NCBI RefSeq assembly: GCF_047948215.1
Contig: NC_134467.1
Span: 33,376,520 to 33,440,519 of the forward strand
Source: Lycorma delicatula
Taxonomy: Eukaryota; Arthropoda; Insecta; Hemiptera; Fulgoridae
Direction: 5' to 3'
DNA: 64,000 bases
Notes under the pieces: model-generated
The model's database searches: none
What the model was told of the DNA's origin: nothing
The model's input: the letters and a program-made list of their open reading frames with translations, nothing else
Shown here: in pieces, positions 30,770-41,847 of the stretch
How positions within the stretch are numbered: position 1 is the stretch's first letter
Layout of the letters: the number at the start of each line of letters is the position of its first letter
Program-made: the position numbers and the translations under genes

Positions 30770-32280
30770 AATTGTAAAGAAAATACGATGTGGACACCAC
30801 ATGACTATTTGTACACCTACTAATTTGCATTCACATTTTAAAAAAAATTAAAAGTACATAAAATTTTATTTCATAAATAACTTCTGATATTTATTTTTAT
30901 CTGATATTTATTGTTATTAAATATATATTTATTGTAAATTTTATTTTTACAATCAGAGGTTAATAAATCATTAATCGATATAAATAAAATTGTAAATGTT
31001 CGTTTCTTCAAAATGTGAAACCTCCGAAAGTTCTTCACCGATTGCTTTGAAATTTTAACACAATGTTGCATTCGAATACGCGCGTTATTATATACCTGCT
31101 ATTTATATACCTAAGATATCACAGGTGTGATATCTTAGAAACAGGTTTCTTTTCAAAACCAGCGCTATCTGTTGGACGTAAAAGTAATGCAGGCTATACT
31201 AAATATTTTACGATTCCATTTCAGTGTTTCCGATATGTGCGTCCGCTATAGACTAAAAAACTACTGGACCGATTTACGCGCGGGGAAAAGGAAAAAAACG
31301 GAAAAGAAAAATAGAAAGAAAGAAGGGGAAAATAGGAAAAAGGAAAAAATGGGAAAAAGGTGAAGAGGAAAAACGGGAAAAGAAAATGGAAAGGGAAAAA
31401 AGAAAAGGGGAAAGGAGGAAAGGGAAATAAGGGTTGATGAGGGAAGGAAGAGAAAGAGGGAGGAAAAATAAAAATGGGGAAAAGAGTAAGGAGAGAGGAA
31501 AAGAGAATATGGCAAAAATGAAAATTGGAAAAAGGAAGATAAGGAGAAAGGAAAAGCGGAAAAAGTAAAAAATTAAAAGGAAGGTGGGGAAAAGGAAAAG
31601 GGGAAAAAGGAAAAGGAGATGAAAGGGGGAAATGGAAAAGGGTAATAGGGAAAGGTTAAACTTTGTGAAGTTCCGTAATGTTCATTTTGTTAATGTTTTA
31701 TTAGACTTTCAATTTTGTTCATTTAATTTATATGTATACTCAAATCTAGCAGTAGCGAAGCATTGCCGAGTCTGCTAGTAAATCAGTATATTTAAATTAA
31801 AAATAAAGGAGATGAAGTCGGATTTGAGCCGATGTGCCTTCCTCTTGTAAGATCCAATTTCATTAATTAAAATTTCATTTTGCTATAACTCTGAAACCAA
31901 TGAAATAAGTACCACTTAGTATATATCGTTGAAAAGCTCCCAATGAGGGCTTATTACTGCAGTTAAGAAAAAGTTCAAAATCCAAATTTTTTGGATTTTT
32001 GTCTTTTTCGGACACTTTTAGTCCAGTTGATTACAATTACAACAAGGAGATGTACACAACTAGATGTTAACAACAGTCTTAAATGCAAAATTTCAACAAC
32101 CTACGGCTAATCGTTTTTTAGTTACGCGAGATACGTATGTATACACTGACGTCACGCCGAAACTAGTCCAAATGGATTCATGGATGATTAAATTGGATAT
32201 TTCCGTTGTAATCTGAAAACCGAGATTTTTCGCGATCACAATACTTTCTTTGCTATGTATACGGAAATAAAAAGATTGCA
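30770..32280 (-). repeat. Family A repeat, copy 6, split by family B
   Basis: Minus-oriented family A: AT tail at 30770-30995, then family B inserted (30996-31778), then the box B-like region at about 31815-31830 and the rest to the 'cgcgatcacaatactttctttgctatgtat' end near 32265. The palindromic end is mutated. Confidence 0.7.
30996..31778 (+). repeat. Family B repeat, copy 2
   Basis: Plus-oriented: 'aaatgttcgtttcttcaaaat', 'cttcaccgattgctttg', 'atatcttagaaacagg', 'ctactggaccgatttacgcg', a purine tract of about 370 bp (31276-31650), and a terminal stem-loop with CTAGCAG and CTGCTAG arms at about 31745-31778. Nested in family A copy 6, so younger than it. Confidence 0.8.
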
Positions 32281-33065
32281 AAAGGATCCAATAAAAATAT
32301 CTAAATCATGTTTTTTACCTAATTTAAAAAAAATGTTAAATAAAGAAAAGGATTTAAAAATTAACAAATAATCAAAAACAAAAAAAGACAATAGAAGATA
32401 AAAAAAAGCTAAAAGTTTTATAACATAAAAGTTTAATTTCATTAAAGTTTATTTGAACTCAATAAAAAAAATTAGATCCAGAAAGGAAGAACAAAAATTC
32501 TCTAATAATAGAGATATAACAATAATAATAATAAAAATAAAGCAAAATAATTATAAAAAGTTTAACAAATAAAAGTTTACATAAAGTTAAATTGTTGTTC
32601 TTTAAATAAAAAAGTAATTTATTGAACACGTCGCGCGTCGGTTTAATTTTCACAGAACAACAGATGTAGCTAGAAGGAAAGTTAAAAAGGCGGCTTACAG
32701 AATCATAGCGTGAAAAAAAAAAGCATAATTTTATTAACTTGAAAAAAATTACGTTAAAATACATTTAATTCTTTAACCTTCTTTTCCATTTACATATATC
32801 TTCAACAGATATAAAAGTTTAAAACTTTTTATCCAGTACTACGAAAAAAAACTTTTACATTTCAAGGCACTAGTAAAATTATTCTCATTATATCTCCTGA
32901 GGTAAATCTTTTACATCATGTACATTTGTACTCCAGATAAACGTTTGTGACTGATGGCTTCTATATAATTTAAATCATTTATAGTTTTTAATTATTTCCA
33001 ATTTTTCTTTTTGAACTTTTTATTAAACACCAGCACACTCGAAAATGTTTTGAAATTAGAGCATA
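32281..33065. other. AT-rich sequence, nothing recognised
   Basis: A small GC-richer block at 32620-32700 ('cgtcgcgcgtcgg', 'cagatgtagctagaagg') has no coding frame. Otherwise poly-A/T runs. Confidence 0.45.
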
Positions 33066-33067
33066 TA

Positions 33068-34400
33068 CAGAGTGTCCCATACAAAACGCAACCCAACCTT
33101 ATATTGGTAGGTATTAAAATAATAAAAAGGCATATGTAAATGTAAATGTAATTATTATTATTATTACCATCCATTACCTTACATTTAGAGTAAATTTTGG
33201 AAGTGGCCGACATCTTCTTGAATACAAGCTTCAATTCTTTTTACAGCGTTTCTTGCAACTTTTTTCAAAGTTTGTGGCCGGATATTTAATATAGCTTGTT
33301 CAATATTGACCTTCAATCGTTCAAGAGTTCGTGGTTTGTTGCTGTAGGGCTTTTCTTTGAGGTAACCCCGTAGAAAAAAATCCGCCGCAGTCAAATCTGG
33401 AGATCTTGGTGGCCACAAGCCTCGACCGATAACACGATTACCAAAGAATACCTAGACGAAATCAGAAGTTGAACCTTCGTAGTGCGATGTCGTACCGTCA
33501 TGTTATAGTCAGCAGTGTCTGTCTTCCTCTCCCAAGAGTGCAATGAACTGAAATAAAATATCCTGATATCATTCTGCATTAATGGTGTACTCGAAAAAAA
33601 TAGGACCGATTATTTTCTTCCGCGATATCGTGCACCACACGCCCAACTTCTGCGGGTGTAATTGTTTTTCGTGATAAACGTGGGAATTTTCAGCGCTCCA
33701 AATTCTACCGTTTTGACTGTTTACGTAGCCGTCCAAATGAAACCGTGTTTCACCTGTGAAAAATGACGAATCCATAACGTTAATTCCCTAGCGCAGAAAT
33801 CGACGGAACCGTTGACAATATTGTAGCCGTTTTTCTTTGTCGGGCTCAAGAAGTCGATGAACCGTTTGAATGCGATAAGGTCGTAATTGTAATCGTTTGG
33901 TTGCCTAATGAACAGTCGATTTAGACAAATTAATTTCAGCAGACAAACGTCTGATCGATTTATTTGGCGAGGCGAGTGATCGGTCTTTGATTTCAGTGAC
34001 TGTATCTGTATTCAACACTGACCCAGATCTTTTATGTTCCTTGTTAATAACAGAACCGGTCTCTCTAAATTTTGTGATTAACCTTAATACTGATGTTTTG
34101 TTAGGAGCTGGTTTATCTGGGTACTTATGGCGAAACAAATCTTGCACTGCAACCGCTGATTTCGTACTGAAGTACGACTCGACAATGAAAACACGTTCAT
34201 CTAAGGAAAACACCATCTTGTCTCTGGCAAAACACTGAACGTTATGATTGCATTGTTGTTACTATCGGTAGTGTTCTACTGCGTCGCTACGATGTTCAGA
34301 TGTTGGAAGAGGTCATTTCAGTAACGAGTAGGGGTGTAAGCTTGACTTTTGAAATTTCATGGATGAGTGATTGATGGGTTGCGTTTTATATGGGACACTG
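33068..34400 (-). mobile_element. Tc1/mariner-superfamily transposon, copy 2
   Basis: Sister of copy 1. Left end 'cagagtgtcccatacaaaacgcaaccc' after TA at 33066-33067; right end 'gggttgcgttttatatgggacactg'. The TA on the right side is not preserved. Transposase on the minus strand. Confidence 0.9.
33185..34216 (-). pseudogene. Tc1/mariner-type transposase pseudogene (copy 2)
   Basis: Starts MVFSLDERVFIVESYFSTKS at 34216 with an intact helix-turn-helix region to 33905. The first catalytic region reads FTGETRFHLDGYVNSQN (Gly where Asp is usual). The second is HDGTTSH, with stops just before it. The third is WPPRSPDLTAADFFLRGYLK. It ends GHFQNLL-stop at 33185. At least two stops or frameshifts between 33905 and 33400. 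Compared with copy 1 it keeps the second Asp but not the first, so the two copies decayed independently. Confidence 0.88.
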
Positions 34401-34424
34401 AATCTGGGACACATTAAAAAAACA

Positions 34425-34905
34425 CAATTGAAAGTTTGATAAAATATTACAAAACTGAACATTACAGAATTTCACAAAATTTAATCTTTCATTTTATAAA
34501 AATCGGAATGTAAACAAATCAAACTGGTAAAACAACAGCACTATCAGATTTAATTCAAACCACTCTTTAAACACAGTAGTCTGTGAAAAATAACTTTTTA
34601 ACGAAAAGAGATATGGCTGCAAAATCAACAAAATTAATTCTGATCATTAAGAAACTTATAAAACATCACGGTATCTTTCAGTTTATAAAAATCATAATGT
34701 AAATAAATCCAATTCCGACACTTCCTGTCGGAATTAATTCAAACTATTCTCTAAACACATTAGTAATTTCAAAATATCCCTAACTTTTTTTCTACTGGTC
34801 AGGTCGAGGATTTCAGTAGTTTTAAACCTTCTCCAGATAATGTGGGCCATTTTTCAGAAATCCACGCGTAAATCGGTCTATAGGTGTATCAGTCATGTGT
34901 ATCCC
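34425..34905 (-). repeat. Family B variant without purine tract
   Basis: Minus-oriented: 'acaattgaaagtttgataaaat' and 'ttcacaaaatttaat' match the 3' part of family B. The interior ('cagcactatcagatttaattc', 'actctttaaacac') is shared with 52430-52600 instead of the purine tract. Ends near 'cacgcgtaaatcggtc'. Confidence 0.6.
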
Positions 34906-34934
34906 TAGGGGTTCACCAGCTTTTCTTTTCTTTT

Positions 34935-35222
34935 TCCTGTTTAGCCTCTTGGTAACTATCGTTTAGATAATTCTTCAGAGGATGAATGAGGATGATATGT
35001 ATGGATGTAAATGAAGTATAGTCTTGTACATTCTAAGTTCGACCATTCCTGAGATGTGTGGTTAATTGAAACCCAACCACCAAAGAACACCGGTATCCAC
35101 GATCTAGTATTCAAGTCCGTGTAAAAATAACTGGCTTTACTAGGACTTGAACGCTGGAACTCTCGGCTGCCAAATCAGCTGATTTGGGAAGACACGTTCA
35201 ACACTAGACCAACCCGGTTGGT
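34935..35222 (-). mobile_element. SINE1 copy h
   Basis: Full-length, minus-oriented: A-rich tail complement 'ttctttttcctgtttagcc' at the left, head 'accaacccggttgg' complement at 35205-35222, box B near 35140-35155. Confidence 0.88.
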
Positions 35223-35390
35223 TTCGGGGTTCAGAGGCATTGTAATTAACGCAAGACCGAGTCCCGACTACCTGGGTGGGGCCTAGTGCCCTATCGAGGT
35301 AGTTTGAGGTGAAGGCACCCCTTGGAGCTGAGTTTATGCGTAATTTCGCTCCTGGTAGCGGGGGAGATTACAGGCGAAAATAAAAAAAAG
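35223..35390 (+). repeat. GC-rich block with A-rich tail, unassigned
   Basis: About 165 bp, clearly GC-richer than its surroundings ('gaccgagtcccgactacctgggtggggcc', split here as gaccgagtcccgactacc and tgggtggggcc), ending 'ggcgaaaataaaaaaaagaaag'. The A-rich tail suggests a non-LTR retrotransposon or SINE 3' end. No match elsewhere in the window. Confidence 0.4.
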
Positions 35391-36300
35391 AAAGAAAAAC
35401 ATTCTATCAAGCTTAAACTTTCATTCTATAATTTTCAATTTTTTTAATTCCTAAAAATATTTATGTTGAGCTAATTTTTTTCTAAACCATTTACATACTA
35501 GATTTCAACGAAAGAGATTGATTAACAAAATGTATCATTTTTAAATAGAATTTTGTATCTTACTGAATTCATTCAGTAGAATTCGTTGTAGAATAAAAAC
35601 GATGTCTTGTATATTTTAAAATAAAAAAACTAATACCAATTTTAAATATTTTTCATCGGGTTTCATTGAAAAAAAAATATATATACATTTTGTATTTTCT
35701 ACATCTGATTTTTCTGCTAAAATAAAAAATAAAAAAATATACAAAAATATCATGATTCAAAAGGTCGATTTTTTTAATGTATATTAAAGGAATTACAAAT
35801 ATTTTGTTTCAGTTTTTAGAAATTAAAAGGATTTTATTTACCAAGGAAAAAAGTTAATTTACAATTATCAATCTTTGTTTTTTAAATTTTAAACGAGATA
35901 TAGGCACAGACTGCAGGAAAATAATTTATTCGAATATGGGAAAACGTTCAAATTCAGATATAATAAAAAAAACTCGTATAAAATATTTGAAGAAAAAAAT
36001 TAAAGAGAATATATAATGAAAAATAACATCATGGTTTTGTGTATTAAGAATTTTACAAATATGGAAAAAATAGAAATTCAAATTTTATTTAAAATTATAA
36101 ATAAATGTTTCAATTAAAAAAAAAAGAAGCAATGTGCTAGTTATAATATTTTAATATAAATTTTCAATTGGAGAAGAAAAAATATTAAAATTATTAAATT
36201 ATACATGTAATAATTTTAATACAAATTATCGCCCGCCGCCACATCATCGCTCGCGCTTACTTGCGTTTCCAAGTACCGGTGAATCTTTTAATTTTATGTT
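35391..36300. other. AT-rich sequence, nothing recognised
   Basis: Only A/T runs; a short GC patch at 36229-36265 ('cgcccgccgccacatcatcgc') is non-coding as far as I can see. Confidence 0.45.
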
Positions 36301-36344
36301 TATTAATCAAGTAACCGGAGGCAGGTGGATTCAGTTACACATAC

Positions 36345-36470
36345 AGTAAAGGTGGCACTGGCTGTCCTCCGGCCTATCCATCGATCTCCAAATTTTTCGT
36401 TCAAAGCGTCCGTGACCGATGCATTGAAGTGCGGGGGAGCACCATCTTGTTGGAAAGTCGATGTTGTTGG
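36345..36470 (-). pseudogene. DDE transposase fragment around the second Asp
   Basis: Minus-strand TFQQDGAPPHFNASVTDALN and EKFGDRWIGRR: the 'QQDGAPPH' block holding the second catalytic Asp of a mariner-superfamily transposase, different from the families of the four full elements. Cut off by a TA microsatellite (36476-36498) on its N-terminal side. Confidence 0.75.
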
Positions 36471-36474
36471 AAAG

Positions 36475-36498
<24 letters not shown>

Positions 36499-36505
<7 letters not shown>

Positions 36506-36653
36506 ACAGAAGAAACTTGAAAAGAGAATTTACAAAGGTGTCGCCAAACTCCAGCACTGGTTTTCTTATATTAAAATAAAGAAAAATGTTCCTATAAACA
36601 TGTAACCGGAAATGGTTTATTTTCCTGCTAGCCGCCATTTTGTTTTTTTACTA
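36499..36653 (+). repeat. Repeat F, copy 1
   Basis: Shares 'tgaaataacagaagaaac', 'tggttttcttatattaaaataaag' in part, and 'gccgccattttg' with 41848-42010. In both places it directly precedes a plus-oriented family A copy, so the two may be one longer element. Confidence 0.65.
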
Positions 36654-37550
36654 AATAATTACTTTCTTGTACGAAGTAAAGGAAGTATTGTGATCGCGAA
36701 AAATTTCGGTTTTCATATTACAACGGAAATATCCATTTTGATCATACCTGAATCCATTTTGACTAGTTTCGGCGTGACGTCTGTACGTACGTATCTCGAA
36801 TAACTTAAAAAACTATTAGCCGTAGGGTTGAAATTTTGGATTTAGAACTGTTCTAATATCTAGTTTTGCACTTCCTTTTTTTTATTGCAATCGACCGGAC
36901 CGAAAGTGCTAAAAAAAAGCCCAAAATCCAAAACATTTGGATTTTAGACTTTTTCTTAAATGCAGTAATAACCTTTTCATTGATGAGAGCTTTTCAATTA
37001 TATATATTATAGGTGGTACTTATTTTCATTGGTTCCAGAGTTATAGTAAAATAAAATTTTAATTAATGAAATTTTTGTTTCTTACAAGGGAATGTACTCG
37101 GTTCGAATTAGAGTTCATCTCCTTTTTTTTAACTTATATTTTAAAGTTATTTTTTTAACTTTGTTTTTTTAATTTAAATATATTGATTTATTAATAATTA
37201 TTAACCCGTTATTGTAAAAAAAAATAAAATAATAAATAATAATTATTTTATAATAATAATAAAAAATGATAAAAATCAAAAGTTATTAGTGAAATAAAGT
37301 TTTATGTACGTTTAAAAAATATATATATATATAATTTAATAGGTATTATTACGTACATATGTGTATATGTAATAAATCTGGTGAAACATCTGGTTATTTA
37401 ATATTAATTGAAAAGTATTATTTTTTGGATTTTCTACTTTAATTTCTGTTTAATTAAAATTAATTAATCTGGAATTTCTGTTTAATTTAAAATACAACAA
37501 AGTTAAGTAAGAGTGACTGAAAAATAGACCCTCACAAGAACAGCATATAC
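36654..37550 (+). repeat. Family A repeat, copy 7 (longest)
   Basis: Plus-oriented, the most complete copy: palindromic end 'acgaagtaaaggaagta', 'gtgatcgcgaaaaatttcgg', 'cggcgtgacgtctgtacg', 'ggttccagagttatag', 'actcggttcgaattaga', AT tail to 'gagtgactgaaaaatagac'. The terminal 'agtgactgaaaaatagac' matches the complement of positions 1-30, so it is the far end of the family. Confidence 0.8.
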
Positions 37551-38455
37551 GCTGAAGCATACACGCCTGGTCTTTAATAAATTGCAAAAAAATTCGTTTA
37601 TTTCAGTTCATTACTCCTCTGATATTATCGGACAATATTCTCACTAAGTCGGAGTTGATCATCATTTCGTTTTTTTGTTTTTTGTTGCCAATCGTTTAAT
37701 CAGTCTTTTGTTTGATATAATTCTTCTGATCTTAATTTATGTACACATTCTCTAGTTTTAAAATTTTCTATTTCTTTATATGCATCATTCTAACATAATC
37801 TTTTTATTTCTTCCTTGGTGTTAACGTTTTCTTCCTCTTTATATTTATCATCTTCTCTTAATTCTTTTTGCTTTTAACATTTGTTTCCTCTTTAGATTTA
37901 TCACATCTAAATTTTTGTTATTCTTCCCTTGTTCTTAACATTTTCTTCCTCTTTATATTCATGTTCTTGTAGTTTTTTGGAGATATATTTCTTCATGTTA
38001 TGTTTCTTTTTCCTGTATGATTTATTCTTTTTCATTTTTGATTATTTATCAAATAATAAAAACTTAATATTTTACATAGTAATTTCGAAATTAACATTTG
38101 TAAATCAGTATACAAGAGTTCACTAAACGGAATAGTTTAATTAGTACTAAATTTTAATTACTAAACACTAGAAATCTGAAACTATTTTTAATTAACAACT
38201 CACTAAGATACGAATAATACTGATCTAGTAATACGAGTAATAAAGGGACTTTTATTGTACCCTAATATTTCATGTAAGATTGTTGAATTAATAATTGTAT
38301 AAATATTTGATATTAACAAAAATATATCAGTAAATGCGTAACTGCCTACCTTATTAAAGAATTGGAGGATCGAATCTCTCTTTCGAATGAAATGCCGCAA
38401 AAAACTGTGTATGTAATTTAATAGGCGTAATTCATGTGGTGTTCCACATCAGAAT
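37551..38455. other. AT-rich sequence, nothing recognised
   Basis: Pyrimidine-rich plus strand at 37700-38000; no coding or structural feature supported. Confidence 0.45.
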
Positions 38456-38459
38456 TTTT

Positions 38460-38733
38460 CGCTTTATCCTCCGGAACTACCGTAAGGTATTACTTCAGAG
38501 GATGATAAGTACGAATGTGAATAAAGTGTAATCTTCTACAGTCTCAGGTCGACCATTCCTGAGATGTGTGGTTAATTGAAACCCAACCACCAAAGAACAC
38601 CGGTATCCACGATCTAGTATTCAAATCCGAATAAAAGTAACTATCTTTACTAGGATTTAAACCTTAGAACTCTCTACTTCGAAATCAGCTGATTTGCGAC
38701 GACGAATTCATCACTAGATCGACCCGGTAGGTT
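38460..38733 (-). mobile_element. SINE1 copy i
   Basis: Minus-oriented, diverged: 'tatcctccggaactaccg' at the left, 'acccaaccaccaaagaacacc' body, box B-like region near 38655-38670, head complement 'gatcgacccggtagg' at the right. Confidence 0.85.
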
Positions 38734-40740
38734 CACGTAACAAACAATTAAATCAACTTTACTTATGTAAGGAATTTTAATTTTTTTCCCCCTTCTTTAG
38801 TCCCGATTTTTTTAATCTAAATCAGGATGAAAAAAGCGGGAGGGAATGAGAACGGGAAGGTAGAAGAAATTGGGGATAAAAAAAAAATAAAGAGAAAAAG
38901 TTGAAAGAGGGTTGATTGATAAATTGGTACAGCGTCTCATTTATATCGTTCGGCTAAAGTTTGGCCTGAATAGAAGTCCAATATTCTATCTAGTTAACTT
39001 GGTCACACTTATTTATATTCTTATAAATAAATCAGGTAAAAATTATTTGTACAATTTTTTCCATCCTGTGTACGATTGAGTTGTTGAATTAATCGTATTT
39101 ATTACTGTTTTTTTTTTCCGTACGAAACTATGTATTTTATAATTTATCCTATAATAAATTCTCAAATTATTTACAGAAAAAGGGATGAAGTTTTTTAATC
39201 GACAAATAACTTTTCTTTTCTTGTATATTTTAACAATTTTTCGAAATAATTTAAGGATAAGGTTTTATTTTTTAACAAAAAATTATAGTGACAGATAATT
39301 TTAAGATATTTAAAAAAAAATTTGCCGTTAATACTACTTTCTTACAACTAGAATTTTAATCTAATCTTTCTAGTCTTCTAAGACTAAAAATTAAAAATAT
39401 GAGGCAGGAAAACATTAAATAATTCCGTATTCCTTAATTCACGTTCAGTAATATCTCTAAATTACGCGCAGGTTTTTTCATGTACGGTAAGAATCTCGCA
39501 GATATCATTTCTTCCGCTCAAAACACAAAAATTTCTGTAATTTAAATAAAACTGCTTTTAAGAAAACTATACTGATATCAAAAAAGATAAGACACTACAT
39601 TTCTATTATCAAAATTTGTTATTAATTTAGAATTTTCTTTAAAAAAATACATGTTAAATATATGCAATAGACAATAGATATACAGTAATAATAGATAATG
39701 AACAATGTTGAAGCACTCCATATAATAAGAACGAAAAAGAAAAATTTATTACAAAACTCTTTCCGGGCCGATTTCATTTATTAAACAACGAATAATCATA
39801 AGAATTGTATTATTTCTGTAAATGTGATATGAATTACATATAAATGAAGTCGGGCCGGTTCCTTTTTTAATAAAAGTAATATAATCTCTTGTAAACTAAT
39901 AATATTTTTTGAAAGAAGTGATGGGAATTAAAAAAAATTGTTTCATCTTCAGTACTTTCATTTACTATTAAAACAAGCTGTAGTATATTTTCTTTTAAAT
40001 TTTATTATTTCAAGTACATTATCAACTTTTGGTACTGTACCTAGTACTATCAAGTACTGCTATCTAACGGCGCGATTTGTAAAGGTACATTAAAAAAATG
40101 AATAAAATGACATATTCGAGTCCCGCGTTCATGAAATGAGAAAAAAACACGTTGTCTATCAAAATTCGAAGTATTTTTTGAAAGTATTATTTATTACAAA
40201 TCTAATTGAACTGAAATATAATATTTTCACGTTTATTTATTTCCCCCATTTTCATTTTACTGTTAGGTTAGGCCATGTTTAGAACTGTAAACGTAGTTCG
40301 TTGACTTCATCGTCTCTTACCGACGAAGTTCTAATGAACTCCATGATAGAATTAATAACATTTAAACACCTTCGGGGCAAATAATAATAATAAATTAAGA
40401 AATTTTAGGCAAAATTAGTGAACTAGTTTTTAGTTATTAAAGCACAAACAAAACAAAGATTGTCTTTTATTTATATAAATGTAACGTATTTATTTGACGT
40501 AAAACGTCTTTAAAATCACACCGAAACATATGGGTTCTAGAATAGAAATTTATAGCGCAACGAAAAGATCTATATCGTTCTGCCTTAATAACTCACTAAC
40601 TATTAGTTTCAGACAGGTAAACTCGGTGTCATTTTATAATTTATACTATCAGCTCGCCGATACAACTTTGAGTTTGCGTCACTGGTGAGCAGATTGGTGA
40701 GGAAGGGGGACATCGCAGATCGGCCAAAACTGGCGCTCTC
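38734..40740. other. Mostly unique AT-rich sequence
   Basis: About 2 kb without the dispersed families. It contains a purine-rich patch (38820-38920) and 'ttaggttagg' at about 40265, only two TTAGG units. No supported ORF. Confidence 0.5.
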
Positions 40741-40742
40741 GC

Positions 40743-40778
40743 TCATTTCCATTCAGTTATGCTCACGACTTAGACGTG
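40743..40778 (+). promoter_or_regulatory. Initiator + DPE core promoter candidate
   Basis: TCATTT at 40743-40748 fits the arthropod initiator TCAKTY with A+1 at 40745. AGACGTG at 40772-40778 starts exactly at +28 and fits the downstream promoter element RGWCGTG. A second initiator-like TCAGTT at 40753 would not put the DPE in register. GC-rich sequence surrounds the site, and an ORF with ATG at 40901 and AATAAA at about 41158 follow. A TATA-less Inr+DPE promoter is typical of insect housekeeping or developmental genes, and also of retrotransposon LTRs. Confidence 0.5.
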
Positions 40779-40900
40779 ATTCGTGTATTTGTGTATGGAA
40801 TTTGTCAAAATAGCTTGATTTAAGTAATAATAATTGTATTTTGGACAATATTTATGTATATAAAATTAAAGTAAACGTGTAAAATATTATAAAATTCAAT

Positions 40901-41161
40901 ATGTCAGCCTCAGCCCGCGCAAAAGCCAGCCGGAAATATAAATCATTTGAAATGGGAGGTTACAGGTTATGCACAGGTACACCGATGTCCGGTGCCGAGC
41001 GGGTGAGTGTTTCGGGATCGTTGAAAAACTGGCCCGGCGCGCTCAGTGAACGACGCCGACGGCGCGAGCACCTCTACCGCTGTTTATTATGCCATACGTC
41101 TCTTAATTCTCATATCGTAAACCAATTGAACAAAACTGTCGTCGTGTATTACTTGAAATAA
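40901..41161 (+). CDS. Hypothetical 86-codon ORF behind an Inr+DPE promoter
   Basis: Not a family I recognise. The ORF begins MSASARAKASRKYKSFEMGG, with a basic N-terminus and GC-rich codons unlike the AT-rich background. It has an Arg cluster (SERRRRREHLYRCLLC) and ends just before AATAAA (about 41157-41162), so promoter, ORF and poly(A) signal sit in 420 bp. A good splice donor GTGAGT occurs in frame at 41003 (after MSGAER), so the real product may be a first exon of about 34 codons. Alternative: the R region of a solo LTR, where promoter and poly(A) signal also lie close together. No signal peptide or membrane segment. Confidence 0.3.
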   Translation: MSASARAKASRKYKSFEMGGYRLCTGTPMSGAERVSVSGSLKNWPGALSERRRRREHLYRCLLCHTSLNSHIVNQLNKTVVVYYLK

Positions 41162-41580
41162 ATATATATCATTTAGTATCTGTTTTATGTTAAAAATAAA
41201 TTTAGTATGCAGTTGATGAATCGTTTTTATTTCAATCCAATACTCGCTGACATACAGACTGACCAATTTATCTGTAGATTTAACCAAATGAAGGGACCAA
41301 AATTTTTAATTGGAGAATTTCAATTTTGTTAAAATAATAAATACGATGATAGTTCTCCCATTTAACTCTACGGATAAGTTGGTTTTGGTCTGTAGCTCGG
41401 AGGAACTTCATCCAAGATTTCTAACGTTTCGTGTTAAATTAACGTCCGTGCGCCCCGACCCAACCAACCCGATTTAAAAAAAAAAAAATTAATATTTAAT
41501 ATCTTTTTAAGTTAGATTCAACAAAAGATGCTCCCTTTTCTCCAGTATGGAAAATAAACTACATTTTCTGGATTATATGG
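41162..41580. other. Sequence downstream of the ORF island
   Basis: Non-coding. Contains a GC-richer stretch near 41430-41475 ('ttaacgtccgtgcgccccgac') before a poly-A run, which could be the end of a retroelement that includes the upstream island. Confidence 0.35.
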
Positions 41581-41584
41581 TCAG

Positions 41585-41819
41585 TACTCTTTTGTCCTGT
41601 TTATCCTTCGGAACCACCAGAAAGTATTACTTCAGAGGGTGACTGAGGATGATATATATGAATATAAATGATGTATATTCTTTTACAGTTTCAGGTCAAC
41701 CATTCCTGAGATGTGCGATTATTTGAAATCCAGCCACCAAATAACACCGATATCCACGATGTAGTATTCAAATACGTATAAAATTAACTGACTTTACTAG
41801 GATTTGAACCTTAGAATGT
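41585..41819 (-). mobile_element. SINE1 copy j, head missing
   Basis: Minus-oriented body: 'tcctgtttatccttcgg' at the left, 'gtttcaggtcaaccattcctgag', 'ccagccaccaaataacacc', ending at 'aggatttgaaccttag' (box B). The box A end is lost. Confidence 0.82.
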
Positions 41820-41847
41820 GAAGTGAAGATGATAAAGGGGTAATATA

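Noticed and set aside
31745..31778. Helitron 3' end (hairpin plus CTAG)
   Set aside because: Helitron hairpins lie about 10 bases before the CTRR end; here the CTAG is part of the stem itself, and no TC 5' end or Rep/helicase sequence is seen.
40262..40275. Telomeric TTAGG repeats (also near 58378)
   Set aside because: Only two or so units in each place; too short to be telomeric or interstitial telomere arrays.
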